Assembly (NCBI RefSeq): GCF_946885955.1
Contig: NZ_CAMPHI010000024.1
Coordinates: forward strand, 1 to 64,000
From: an uncultured Pseudomonas sp.
Lineage (GTDB): Bacteria > Pseudomonadota > Gammaproteobacteria > Pseudomonadales > Pseudomonadaceae
Length of the DNA stretch: 64,000 nucleotides
Direction of reading: 5' to 3'
Under the pieces are notes generated by a model, which was not told the origin of the DNA, ran no database searches, and worked only from the letters and a program-made list of their open reading frames with translations. Below are positions 54,973-63,898 of the stretch, piece after piece (positions within the stretch are counted from its first letter, which is position 1; each line of letters begins with the position of its first letter). The position numbers and the translations under genes were made by a program.

Positions 54973-56040
54973 TTGAGAGAAACCACTTACGCCTCCAAAC
55001 AATCCCCCATGGGCGCATCCTCGATCATCCTGGCCATGGCCGCGCTCGGTGCCGCCTGCGTGCTGGCCACCGGGGAGCCGCAACTCCTGCCCGACAGGCT
55101 CGCCATGCTGATCCTGACATTGGGCGCGCTTGCGGCTTTCTATTACCACTGGCACAACCGCAGCCTGCACGGCGTGAAGCCACAAGCAACCAGAAATGGG
55201 GGCATCGAAGGCAGCTGTGGTTGCGCACAGGCATCGACATACCGCGATGCGTTACCAGTCTGGGCCGGACAAGTCGAGGCTGCCCGCGACCTTACCGAAG
55301 AGGCCATCACCTCCCTGACCAGCCATTTCAGCAGAATGTCCCAGCGGGTTGAGCGCGCCGCCGACGCAGCCCGGAACGGTACTCCGATGAATGGCAGGTT
55401 GGCCTTGCTGCTCGGTGACAGCCGACAGGAACTGGAAGCAACCGTCGTCTCGCTGGGCGCGGCCTTGGCCACCAAAGAAGCGCTGCAACAAGAGGTAATG
55501 GAACTGTCCGGTCTCACCGAACAGCTACGAGCGATGGCCCAGGATCTCGCGAGCATTGCCATACAGACCAATCAGGTAGCGTTCAACGCCGCACTGGCCG
55601 ACCAAGGGCGCAACGGTATGGCGGTGGTAGTCGCGCATGAAATTGGCAAGCTCTGCAGCCTGACCAGCGAAACCGGCAGACGTATCGGCGAAACCGTGGA
55701 CGCGGTGAATACTGCCATCACCAACACCCTGGCTGCCTCCCGCCAATATGCCGAGCAGGATGGGGCCACGGTGAACGACTCCAGGCAGGTCATCGAACAC
55801 GTCATCAAGCGTTTTCGCGGCGCAACCAACACACTTCTCGAGTCCTCCCGCGAGCTGCGCGAGGAAAGCCATGCCGTCAGCAAGGAAATCACTCAGGTGC
55901 TGGTCAGCCTGGAGTTCCAGGAGCGCGTCACCCAAGTGCTCGGCCTGGTCCGCAACGATATGGAAAAACTGCACCGCAATCTTGCCCAGACCGCTCGACA
56001 CGCCCCGGCGCCCGGCTCACGCCCGCGCCGAGCGGCATAA
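54973..56040 (+). CDS. Membrane-anchored MCP-like chemotaxis protein
   Basis: A protein of about 355 residues. Two short hydrophobic segments near the N-terminus (ASSIILAMAALGAACVLA and LAMLILTLGALAAFYYHW) form a hairpin anchor without a sizeable periplasmic sensor. A helical signalling domain follows with a diverged MCP tip (IAIQTNQVAFNAALADQG, VVVAHEIGKLCSLTSETGRR). It ends in VSLEFQERVTQVLGLVRNDM, typical of a class of cytoplasmic-sensing MCPs. A TTG at 54973 preceded by GGAG is proposed as the start because the paralogue at 56363 shares TTG, GGAG and the following residues; ATG 55009 is the alternative. The diverged tip may bind CheA/CheW poorly. Confidence 0.75.
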   Translation: MRETTYASKQSPMGASSIILAMAALGAACVLATGEPQLLPDRLAMLILTLGALAAFYYHWHNRSLHGVKPQATRNGGIEGSCGCAQASTYRDALPVWAGQVEAARDLTEEAITSLTSHFSRMSQRVERAADAARNGTPMNGRLALLLGDSRQELEATVVSLGAALATKEALQQEVMELSGLTEQLRAMAQDLASIAIQTNQVAFNAALADQGRNGMAVVVAHEIGKLCSLTSETGRRIGETVDAVNTAITNTLAASRQYAEQDGATVNDSRQVIEHVIKRFRGATNTLLESSRELREESHAVSKEITQVLVSLEFQERVTQVLGLVRNDMEKLHRNLAQTARHAPAPGSRPRRAA

Positions 56041-56188
56041 GCGCAATGCCCTGAGCGTTGCCCCCACGCTCGGAGCCGTCCAACGGGCCGGCGCGGGGAT
56101 TACGCTACCGCGCGTAGCCAAGAGCTTCGCGGCGGCTCATCGACCAGCCACCGCCGCGACCCAAGCCCGCGCGAGAAAGGGTAGGAAA

Positions 56189-56241
56189 CCCCCTACTACC
56201 ACCACCTGCACGCCTACCTCAAAACCAGCATCGACCGATGG
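56189..56241 (+). promoter_or_regulatory. CCTAC composite element, copy D (toward MCP-like remnant)
   Basis: CCCCCTAC is at 56189-56196 and ACGCCTAC at 56210-56217 (21 nt apart). CTCAAAACCAGC and 5 nt follow, then CCGATGG at 56235-56241, 17 nt after the second CCTAC. As in copy C, the first CCTAC is half of GTAGG-N6-CCTAC. It ends 121 nt before the downstream TTG start. The rest of the 320-nt gap shows nothing else. Confidence 0.72.
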
Positions 56242-56362
56242 CCGGCTATCCCGCATGGTCTGCATCATTTGCGCCCACTGGCATTCTGACACCTTCCCTT
56301 CGATGCGGAACGAATCGGTGCATGGCTTAGAACATCGCCGGCCAATGGATGGAGAATCGGCA

Positions 56363-56662
56363 TTGAGCGAAACAACCACCCCCTCTGAACCCCCTCCAAG
56401 CAGAGCCCCCTGGGCATTCCTGGCCCTCGCGGGGCTGGGCGCCGTCTGCGTGCTGGCAACGGAAGGGGCGAACCTTCTGCCCATGGGGCTGGCCGCCACC
56501 GCCGAGGAAATGAGCGGCCAGGCCGAGCAACTACAGCAGCTGATGGGCTTCTTCACCTTGGCTGCGCACTCCATAGGCGAGCGCGATAAGGCGGCCGTTG
56601 CCCGACAGGATAGCGCAGCCCCTTGGCTCGGCCGTACCGGCTGGTTTCGTGCACGTCCATGA
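56363..56662 (+). pseudogene. Internally deleted MCP-like gene
   Basis: The 99-residue frame starts like its upstream paralogue (SETTTPSEPPPSRAPW, then the membrane segment LALAGLGAVCVLATEGANLL). It then jumps directly to an MCP tail, ATAEEMSGQAEQLQQLMGFF. Everything between (second membrane helix and signalling domain) is missing, consistent with a large in-frame deletion. A TTG at 56363 with GGAGA upstream parallels the start proposed for the paralogue; an in-frame ATG lies at 56345. It may still be expressed as a small membrane peptide from element D. Confidence 0.65.
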
Positions 56663-56737
56663 GTGAGCCATGGGCCAGCGGACCGAGACAGCGACCAGCA
56701 CCGGCTCGCCAATGCCAAGCCAGTGGGGCGCTAGCAA

Positions 56738-57733
56738 ATGAGCATTGAACTGCCCCCGTTATTGGCATCCGCGAGCGGTCTGCTGCTGGAGCCGCTCGCA
56801 AGCCTTACGGGCAAAGGGCCTTTCGGCGACAGCTACATGCTGTGGATGCTGCTGGCCGTGGCGGCGAGCATCGCGATACTGATCGTTCTTGTTCGCCATC
56901 AACTGCGCGCCTCACGCATCGCTGCCGCAGCGGATGAGGCCGCACCCGAAGACCTGACGCGCCTCATGCGCGAATCCATCGAGCAGCTCAACGGCATCGC
57001 CACGACGCTGCAAACGATCGAACAGCAGCCGGCCTGCAGCGCGGCGGCAACGGTTATCGCCGGACAACTCGATCCGCTCGCCGAATCGGCTTTCCGGACC
57101 GCAGCGCCGCCGCTCGCCAGCGAACCCCGCGGCGTGCGTGCCGAGGCCATCGCCCAGCTCGCCGCCAAGGTAGACAAGCTGAGCGAACTCGCCAGCCGCA
57201 TGCGGGCTGAAGAACAAGCGCTGAAGCGTAACGCCCTGGGTCCGGACGGCCCGGCGCAAAACAGCCATTACCTGGAATTCAGCCTCGGCGACGAGCATTT
57301 CGCGCTAAGCATTCGGCACATCCATAGCGTCGTCAACGCCGTGCAACTGGTCGCCGAACCGAGCATGCCGCCGAAGATTCGCAAGGCGATCAGGCTGCAA
57401 GATGCCCTGATACCGGTGATTGACTTCGGCGCGCGCTTCGCTGGGCAACCCGTCGAACTCGGCCGCAACTCGCGCATCGTCATCCTGGAAGTGCCGAGCG
57501 GCGCCCGTTTGCAGTTGATCGGCGCGCTAGTCGATAGCGTCGGCGAGGTGCTGGAACTGTCGCCAATACACCTCGAATCTCAGGCGGCTTCCGGCAGCCG
57601 GATCCGCGCCCCCTTCACTCATCGCACCCTCATGCTCGACGACCGTGCCGTCACGCTACTCGACATAAGCAGGGAATTTTCGACCAACGAACTCACGCCG
57701 CACCAGGCGAAACAAGAGAACCACTTCGTATGA
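56738..57733 (+). CDS. Membrane-anchored CheW-domain protein
   Basis: A 331-residue protein. An N-terminal membrane helix (about 33-53, YMLWMLLAVAASIAILIVLV) is followed by a helical linker of about 120 residues. A complete C-terminal CheW domain (about 185-315) has YLEFSLGDEHFALSIRHIHS, LQDALIPVIDFGARFAG, GALVDSVGEVLELSP and VTLLDISREF. CheW normally is a free cytoplasmic adaptor coupling receptors to CheA; here it is tethered. No CheA gene is present in the window, so its partner must be elsewhere or lost. The ribosome binding site is weak. Confidence 0.85.
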   Translation: MSIELPPLLASASGLLLEPLASLTGKGPFGDSYMLWMLLAVAASIAILIVLVRHQLRASRIAAAADEAAPEDLTRLMRESIEQLNGIATTLQTIEQQPACSAAATVIAGQLDPLAESAFRTAAPPLASEPRGVRAEAIAQLAAKVDKLSELASRMRAEEQALKRNALGPDGPAQNSHYLEFSLGDEHFALSIRHIHSVVNAVQLVAEPSMPPKIRKAIRLQDALIPVIDFGARFAGQPVELGRNSRIVILEVPSGARLQLIGALVDSVGEVLELSPIHLESQAASGSRIRAPFTHRTLMLDDRAVTLLDISREFSTNELTPHQAKQENHFV

Positions 57734-57879
57734 ACATCTGCCTACGCCTGCCCCCGCTTGTCGACAACCCGTTGTCGCTAGCGTCAGGCGCCATTTCGTA
57801 CCAGATGCACATGCTCGATACCGGCCTATTCGGAACGGCCCGCCAATACCCTGACAGCACTGCGGGAGGTCGCCTGTGA
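57730..57879 (+). CDS. Small translationally coupled ORF of unknown function
   Basis: A 49-codon frame whose ATG overlaps the CheW-protein stop (ATGA) and whose TGA overlaps the GTG start of the next MCP. The translation ([14 protein letters not shown]...) shows no motif. It could be the remnant of a deleted gene in the chemosensory operon or simply fill the spacer. GGGAGG inside its 3' end serves as ribosome binding site for the MCP. Confidence 0.3.
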   Translation: MNICLRLPPLVDNPLSLASGAISYQMHMLDTGLFGTARQYPDSTAGGRL

Positions 57880-59882
57880 AAGCGCTCGATCGACTTTCCC
57901 TACCCGGCAAGTTCATCTTGCTGGGTCTGCTGGCCCTGACCCTGATCGCCCTGCCGACCGCGCTGTATATCCTCAGCACCCTGGCGAATGACCGCCAGGC
58001 GATCCAGGAGACGCGCGGTCTGCAACCGGTACGGGAGTTGCTCCAACTGATCCGGCTGACACAGCAGCATCGCGGTTTGTCGGCCGCCGTGCTGGGTGGC
58101 GATCGGGCGCTACTGGAGGCCCGTCAGCGCAAGCAGGCCGAGGTGGAGCGGGCGTTCGAACAAACCGCAGGGGCACTCGACGAATCGCAAGCCAGCCCCG
58201 CTATTGCGGGTGCCCTGCGCCAGGCGCACAGGCAATGGCGCACGCTGGTCACTCAGGTCGAGCTGACAGCGCTCGATGGCCCCCAGAGCATGGCGCGCCA
58301 CTCCCAGCTGATCGCGGCCTGCCTGCAGATCGAAGATGCACTGCTCGACCATTTCGAGTTATCGCGGGATCCGGTCTTCGAGACCTACTACCTGATCAGT
58401 GGTGCACTGTTCGAATTGCCGCAGGTCAGCGAACTGCTCGGCCAGTTGCGCGGCACCGGCGCCCTGTACCTGGCCCAAGGGCGCATCCAGCCCGAACAAC
58501 GGGCCGCCCTGAGCGTCCTCACCACCCAGGCGCTGCACGGCTTCGACAAGATGGCACGCTCCTTCGCCAAGGTCGCTAACGCCGACCCGGCGTTCAAGTC
58601 CGTGCTAGACGCTCCGCTGGCGGCATTGCGCCCGCGCATCGAACGCGCGCTGCAGCTGACCGATACGCAACTGGTCGCGGCCAGCGAACCGGGTTATCCG
58701 GCCGACGACTACTTCGCCGCTTATACCGAGACCATCGACGCCCTGTTCGCCGTCAACCAGCCGACATTGAAGGCGCTCGACGAGGCGCTGACGGCGCGCC
58801 ACAAGGGTGACCGCAACGACATCATGCTGATCGGCACGGCTCTGCTGGCTCTGCTGCTGGCCGGCGGCAGTCTGGCCACCTGGATGCTGCTCAGGTTGCT
58901 CAAGCAATTGAATGTCGCCCTGGAGGTCGCCGAACGTATCGCCGAGGGCGACCTGAGCCAACCGATCGAAGCGCTCGGTGCGGATGAGCCGGCCCGCTTG
59001 CTGATCGCCCTGCAGCACATGCAGCACGGCCTGCGCGGCACCGTCCAGCAGATCGTCGGTTCCGCCGAGCGCCTGGCCTCGACCGCCGGGGAACTGAGCG
59101 CGGTCACCACGGAAGCCACCCAAGGCCTGCACCGGCAGAGCGGCGAACTCGACCAGGCGGCCACCGCCGTCACCGAACTGACCAGCGCGATCGAGGAAGT
59201 GGCGCGCAACGCCGTCTCGGCCTCGGAGGTTTCCCAAGCGGCCAACGAGCGCTCCCGCCAAGGCCAGGAGAGCGTCACCCGCACGGTCGACGCCATCGAA
59301 TCGCTGGCCGGCGAGATCGAACATACCGCAGGTGCCCTGCAATCCCTGGCGGGTCAGATAGGCGACATCGGCTCGGTACTGGATGTGATTCGCGGCATCG
59401 CCGAGCAAACCAACCTGCTGGCTTTGAATGCTGCGATCGAAGCGGCCAGGGCTGGCGAAAGCGGCCGCGGCTTCGCCGTGGTGGCGGACGAAGTGCGCGC
59501 TTTGGCGCAAAGAACCCAGGACTCGACCAAGCAGATCGAAACCATCATCGGCACGGTGCAGCAGGGCAGCCAAAGTGCGCTCAGCGCCATGCACAACAGC
59601 AACGGTAAAACCCGCGACACCCTGGAAGTCGCCCGCATCGCGGGCGCCGCGCTGAATGCCATCGCCACCGCCATTGCGCAGATCAACGAACGCAACCTGA
59701 GCATCGCCAGCGCCACCGAAGAGCAGTCCTACGTGGCTCGCGAGGTGGACAGCAACTTGCTGAATATCCGCGACGTTTCCGCGCAGACTTCGGCCGGCGC
59801 CAATCAGACCCAGGCTTCCAGCCGGGAACTCGCCGGCCTGGCTGGCGAGCTGAATGGCATGGTCAAGCATTTCATCGTCTGA
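57876..59882 (+). CDS. Methyl-accepting chemotaxis protein with NIT-like sensor
   Basis: A 668-residue transmembrane MCP: helix 1 (about 13-35), a periplasmic all-helical domain of about 280 residues, helix 2 (about 318-340), HAMP and a full signalling domain. The sensor contains [18 protein letters not shown], the hallmark of NIT-type nitrate/nitrite sensing domains; ligand specificity cannot be read from this. The signalling hairpin tip is canonical ([38 protein letters not shown]). No C-terminal pentapeptide tether for CheR is visible. The start is GTG with GGGAGG 6 nt upstream. It is probably functional, although its neighbours cheR and cheD are broken. Confidence 0.9.
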   Translation: MKALDRLSLPGKFILLGLLALTLIALPTALYILSTLANDRQAIQETRGLQPVRELLQLIRLTQQHRGLSAAVLGGDRALLEARQRKQAEVERAFEQTAGALDESQASPAIAGALRQAHRQWRTLVTQVELTALDGPQSMARHSQLIAACLQIEDALLDHFELSRDPVFETYYLISGALFELPQVSELLGQLRGTGALYLAQGRIQPEQRAALSVLTTQALHGFDKMARSFAKVANADPAFKSVLDAPLAALRPRIERALQLTDTQLVAASEPGYPADDYFAAYTETIDALFAVNQPTLKALDEALTARHKGDRNDIMLIGTALLALLLAGGSLATWMLLRLLKQLNVALEVAERIAEGDLSQPIEALGADEPARLLIALQHMQHGLRGTVQQIVGSAERLASTAGELSAVTTEATQGLHRQSGELDQAATAVTELTSAIEEVARNAVSASEVSQAANERSRQGQESVTRTVDAIESLAGEIEHTAGALQSLAGQIGDIGSVLDVIRGIAEQTNLLALNAAIEAARAGESGRGFAVVADEVRALAQRTQDSTKQIETIIGTVQQGSQSALSAMHNSNGKTRDTLEVARIAGAALNAIATAIAQINERNLSIASATEEQSYVAREVDSNLLNIRDVSAQTSAGANQTQASSRELAGLAGELNGMVKHFIV

Positions 59883-59955
59883 CGGAGCGCCAGAACATCA
59901 TGAAACGCCTGCGCCGGAACCCGCACGATGAATAACCTGGTGCTCTCCGATAAGG

Positions 59956-60396
59956 ATGACCCTGGCCGAGGCCCTCGGCAATCGGCCGTTGGAGCTGCTC
60001 GCCTCGGACCTCAGCACGCGGGTGCTGGAACAGGCCCGCACCGGCCTCTACCCCATGGCCGACGCCGAGAATATTCCGCGCGGGCTGTTGACCAGGTATT
60101 GCCTCAAGGGCGTCGGCGAGCATACCGGCAGCTTGCTGATCGACCCGGTGCTGCGTAAGCGCATGCGCTTCGAGCAGATCAACCTGAACGCGCCGCTCCC
60201 CGACCTGGGCGAGTTCGAGGTGATCTTCCTGCGCAACGTGATGATCTATTTCGACCTCGCAACCAAACGCCAGGTGGTGCGGCGCATGCTGCCGCTGCTC
60301 AGGCCGGGCGGCTACTTCATCGTCAGCCACTCGGAGAGCCTCAACGGCGTCTGCGACGAACTGAAAGTCGTCACGCCTTCGATCTACCGGAAGCCC
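59956..60396 (+). pseudogene. cheR: 5'-truncated cheR (MCP methyltransferase)
   Basis: Only the C-terminal half of CheR is present: ASDLSTRVLEQARTGLYP, IPRGLLTRYCLKG, FEVIFLRNVMIYFD, LLRPGGYFIVSHSESLNG and SIYRKP. The N-terminal helical domain and the upstream part of the S-adenosylmethionine pocket are missing. The frame then stays open to 60705, but residues after SIYRKP (60396) are read out of frame over cheD, showing that the original stop is lost. It cannot be a working methyltransferase. Confidence 0.82.
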
Positions 60397-60397
60397 C

Positions 60398-60616
60398 ATG
60401 CGAAAAACCGCCGGCATCGCCGAGATATTTCTGCAACCGGGAGAGCTGTATTTCGGCGGCCGCCACACGCGCATCCGCACCCTGCTGTGCTCCTGCGTGT
60501 CGCAGGTCAGCTGGCGCCCCGAGCTGCTGGTCGGCGGCATGCGCCATTTAATACTGCCGCTGGGCGATATCCCCACGGCAATTCTCGCCAACATGGCGGG
60601 CAGGAGCAAAGCATGA
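60398..60616 (+). pseudogene. cheD: 3'-truncated cheD (receptor deamidase)
   Basis: A 72-codon frame with the CheD N-terminus: IAEIFLQPGELYFGGRHTRI, RTLLCSCV (catalytic cysteine region) and ELLVGGMRHLILP. The rest of CheD, including its catalytic histidine and threonine surroundings and about 90 residues, is gone; an unrelated tail ends the frame. It follows cheR as in complete chemosensory operons. No cheB follows. Confidence 0.78.
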
Positions 60617-60701
60617 CCTACCACCCCGAAGGGCATGCCGTACAGGCGCCCCAAACGATCCACTCGAGCAATCCCAATGCGGCGAAATGGGGTGACGACA
60701 G

Positions 60702-63575
60702 ATGACCGACAAACTTCATTTCCCCTGCCCACTCGATGGCCACCCGCGCGTCGGACCAGCGGCCAATTGCCTCGGCCTGTACCGCGAGGCATTCGACAGC
60801 AGCACCGATTGCCAAGCGATCTATCGGCTCGGCGAAGGCCAGCGTCTGCGCATCGATGAAATCAATCCGGCGTTCGCGTGGCTGCTCGGCCTGACCAGGC
60901 ACGAACTGCTCGACCGTTGTGTGGACGAACTGCTGCCCCCTGCCATGGCCCGTCTGATCGTCGACGACAGTCACATCTGCATCGCCAGCGGCAAACCGCT
61001 CAACGCCGAGTGCATGCTCGACCTGGCAGTCGGTCAGCGCCACTTCCTGCACAGTCTGATTCCACTGCGCGACGCGGCGGGCCGTATTGCGCGCTTCCTG
61101 CACATCGCCCGCGACATCAGCGCGAGCAAGCGCTACGAGCAGCAACTGCAGAGCGACACGTTGGCCTTCCGCACCCTCGCCGAGCACACCCCGGACACCA
61201 TCGCGCGCTACGACCGCGACTGTCTGCGTACCTATGCCAATCCCGCCTTGGCGCGTATGGCCGGGGTGCCCATGGCGGCCCTGCTCGGCAAACAGCCCAG
61301 CCACTCGTCCAGCGCCGCCGAAATGCTCGCCTACGAGGCCAAACTGCGGGGAGTGCTGGACAGCGGCCAGGCCGGGGAACATGAATTGGCCTGCTGCGCA
61401 GCCGACGGTCGCTTGCTGATCAGCCATATCCGTATCGTGCCCGAGCGCGCGGCCGACGGCGGGGTGGTCAGCGTCCTGGCCATAGGTCGCGATATCACCG
61501 AACTGCGCCGCACCGAGCAGGACCTGCGGATCCGCGAACAGGAGTTCCGCACCCTGGCGGAAAACTCGCCGGATGTCGTCGTGCGCTACGATCTCGAAGG
61601 CCGGCGTCTGTACGTCAACCCCGCCTACGAACGCTTGTTTGGCTTGACCGCCGAAGAAGTGGTGGGAACCCCCATTAGCCACAGAATCCCTATGCCGGCA
61701 GAGATAGCGAGCCGCTATCGCCAGGGCATCTTGAACACCCTGCATAGCGCCCAGCCCTTTACCATGGAGACCCTCTCGATCAAGGTCGACGGCGAGCAGA
61801 TCGCTCATCACATCCGCGCGGTGCCCGAGCTCGACCAGCATGGCCAGGTCACCAGCGCCCTCACCATCGCCCGCGACATCTCCACCCTCAAGGCCACCGA
61901 ACTGCGTCTCGAACAGGCCGAAGCCTTGGCCCGCCTCGGCCATTGGCAACTGGATTATCGGCTCGGCACCCTCCAGCTATCGGCGGAGCTGTGCCGAATG
62001 CTCGGCCACCCCCCCGGCTGGACACCGCGCCCGAAAGAGGTGTTTGCCCTGCTCACGGACGAAGACCGAGGCAAGGTCAATCGCACCATCGAGCAGGCCC
62101 TGGCCACTCGCACTGGCGAGTTTCAATTGGACTACCGCATCGAGGTCGACCAGCAACCGCGACACATGCAATCGCATCTGCGCATCGAGTACGGCGAAGA
62201 CGGCAAGCCCCAGCAAATGCTCGGCACCGCCCAGGACATCAGCGAACTCAAGGCCTACCAGCAGCGCCTGCACAACCTGGCCTTCTACGACACCCTGACC
62301 GAACTGCCCAATCGCGAACTGTTCGGCGAGCGTCTGCAACAGGCGCTGAACCAGGCTCGCCACAGCGGTCGTCAGGTGGCCGTGGCGCTGCTCGACCTGG
62401 ATAATTTCAAGGTGATCAACGACACCCTGGGCCACGGCATCGGCGACGAGCTACTACGGGAAATCGCCAAGCGCCTGCAACGCGCCGTGCGCAAAAGCGA
62501 CACGGTGGCGCGCCTGGGCGGCGACGAGTTCGCCCTGATTTTGCCGCAGATTGCCGCGGGAACCAGCCTGGAGGTGTTGGCCGAGAAACTGCTCAAGGTC
62601 GTCGGTGGAATCTATCCGATCCAAACGCGGGAACTCTTCGTTTCCGGCAGCATAGGTCTGGCCAGCTTTCCGGACGATGCCGATACCATCAGCGAGCTGC
62701 TGCAGTATGCCGACACGGCCATGAACCATGCCAAGGCGCAAGGGCGCAATAACGTCCAGCGCTACTCGCCAAGGCTCACCCAACAAACCACCGAACGCCT
62801 GGCCCTCGCCGCCAGCCTGCGTCATGCACAACGCAACGGCGAACTTGCACTGCACTACCAACCTCAGATCGACTTGGCCAGCGGGCGACTGATCGGCGCC
62901 GAGGCCCTGCTGCGCTGGAACAACCCCGAGCACGGCCTGGTGCCGCCGGATAAATTCATTGCCATCGCCGAAGAAACCGGGCTGATCGTCGGTATCGGCG
63001 AATGGGTATTGCGTAGCGCCTGTGAGGTTGCAGCCGCCTGGAACGGCGACGGCCGCTACCCGTCGCTAAAAATCGCGGTCAACCTGTCGCCACGGCAGTT
63101 CCAGATGAACGACCTGCTTGCCTCCATCCGCAGCATCCTGCGGGACACCGGCTGCCGAGCGGACTGGCTGGAACTGGAGATCACCGAAGGCCTGCTACTG
63201 GACAACAACAGCGCCGTGCGTGAGACCCTGAGCGAACTGAATGCCATGGGCCTGACCATCGCCATCGACGATTTCGGTACCGGTTATTCGGCACTCGGCT
63301 ACTTGAAGCGCTTCCCCATCGAAACCCTGAAGATCGATCGCTCCTTCATCCACGACATCGAGCACAGTCGCGACAGTGCGGAACTGGTCAAGGCGATCGT
63401 TTCCATGGCCCACACCCTGCGCCTGACACTGGTGGCCGAAGGCGTCGAAAACCTCTCCCAGCAAGCGTTCCTCAAGCGTTATGGTTGTCACAACGCTCAG
63501 GGCTGGTTATACGGCAAAGCTATGCCGGCGGAAGAGTTCGAGCGTCTGTTGCTTGATAGGTCCGTCGACCAATGA
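60702..63575 (+). CDS. PAS-GGDEF-EAL cyclic-di-GMP signalling protein
   Basis: A 957-residue cytoplasmic protein with four PAS-like units (about 30-150, 155-270, 280-400 and 405-525). A GGDEF diguanylate cyclase domain follows with intact RLGGDEF and an upstream RKSD inhibitory site. An EAL phosphodiesterase domain carries GAEALLRWN, LELEITEG, IDDFGTGYSAL and a conserved-looking substrate loop. Both active sites look intact, so it may make or degrade c-di-GMP depending on the signal. Its PAS units resemble those of the large kinase at 40820-45079 (IREQEFRTLAENSPDVVVRYDL against VREQEFRALVENSPDVIARFDL). It probably links the sensory region to pilus and surface behaviour; this is an inference. 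Confidence 0.93.
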   Translation: MTDKLHFPCPLDGHPRVGPAANCLGLYREAFDSSTDCQAIYRLGEGQRLRIDEINPAFAWLLGLTRHELLDRCVDELLPPAMARLIVDDSHICIASGKPLNAECMLDLAVGQRHFLHSLIPLRDAAGRIARFLHIARDISASKRYEQQLQSDTLAFRTLAEHTPDTIARYDRDCLRTYANPALARMAGVPMAALLGKQPSHSSSAAEMLAYEAKLRGVLDSGQAGEHELACCAADGRLLISHIRIVPERAADGGVVSVLAIGRDITELRRTEQDLRIREQEFRTLAENSPDVVVRYDLEGRRLYVNPAYERLFGLTAEEVVGTPISHRIPMPAEIASRYRQGILNTLHSAQPFTMETLSIKVDGEQIAHHIRAVPELDQHGQVTSALTIARDISTLKATELRLEQAEALARLGHWQLDYRLGTLQLSAELCRMLGHPPGWTPRPKEVFALLTDEDRGKVNRTIEQALATRTGEFQLDYRIEVDQQPRHMQSHLRIEYGEDGKPQQMLGTAQDISELKAYQQRLHNLAFYDTLTELPNRELFGERLQQALNQARHSGRQVAVALLDLDNFKVINDTLGHGIGDELLREIAKRLQRAVRKSDTVARLGGDEFALILPQIAAGTSLEVLAEKLLKVVGGIYPIQTRELFVSGSIGLASFPDDADTISELLQYADTAMNHAKAQGRNNVQRYSPRLTQQTTERLALAASLRHAQRNGELALHYQPQIDLASGRLIGAEALLRWNNPEHGLVPPDKFIAIAEETGLIVGIGEWVLRSACEVAAAWNGDGRYPSLKIAVNLSPRQFQMNDLLASIRSILRDTGCRADWLELEITEGLLLDNNSAVRETLSELNAMGLTIAIDDFGTGYSALGYLKRFPIETLKIDRSFIHDIEHSRDSAELVKAIVSMAHTLRLTLVAEGVENLSQQAFLKRYGCHNAQGWLYGKAMPAEEFERLLLDRSVDQ

Positions 63576-63898
63576 TGCAACCCTATGCATGGAATCTGTT
63601 GCCGTACGCAACCCTATCAGGTCGTACCTACTTGTAAGTCAGTGGAATATGGCAGATGCCGGAAAAATGGCGGATGAGCCGGGACGATTCGGGATAGGCG
63701 GATAGGCGGGAAAACCGATCCAGGCGTGGGGTTTCTGGGCAGCTCGGAGTAGTGCCAAAGCCGTGCGCATGCAGGGCAAAATAGCCGTCGAGCCGCAGGA
63801 TCAGCCATCGTGCTCAGTAGTGGAAAATTCGCCACGCGCTCACACCACTGGAGAACGTAGCCTGCCCACATGCGCGGGCAGGCCGGTATCAACCAGCC
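63576..63898. other. Spacer with a hairpin, no gene recognised
   Basis: No credible coding frame is seen. A perfect stem GCCTGCCC/GGGCAGGC at 63860-63883 lies just after the stop of the minus-strand partial gene. It could terminate both converging transcripts, but no U-run follows on either strand. Confidence 0.5.

Noticed and set aside
60397..60705. In-frame extension of CheR to 60705 as a genuine C-terminal domain
   Set aside because: The same DNA encodes a clear CheD N-terminus in another frame, so the extension is read-through after loss of the cheR stop.
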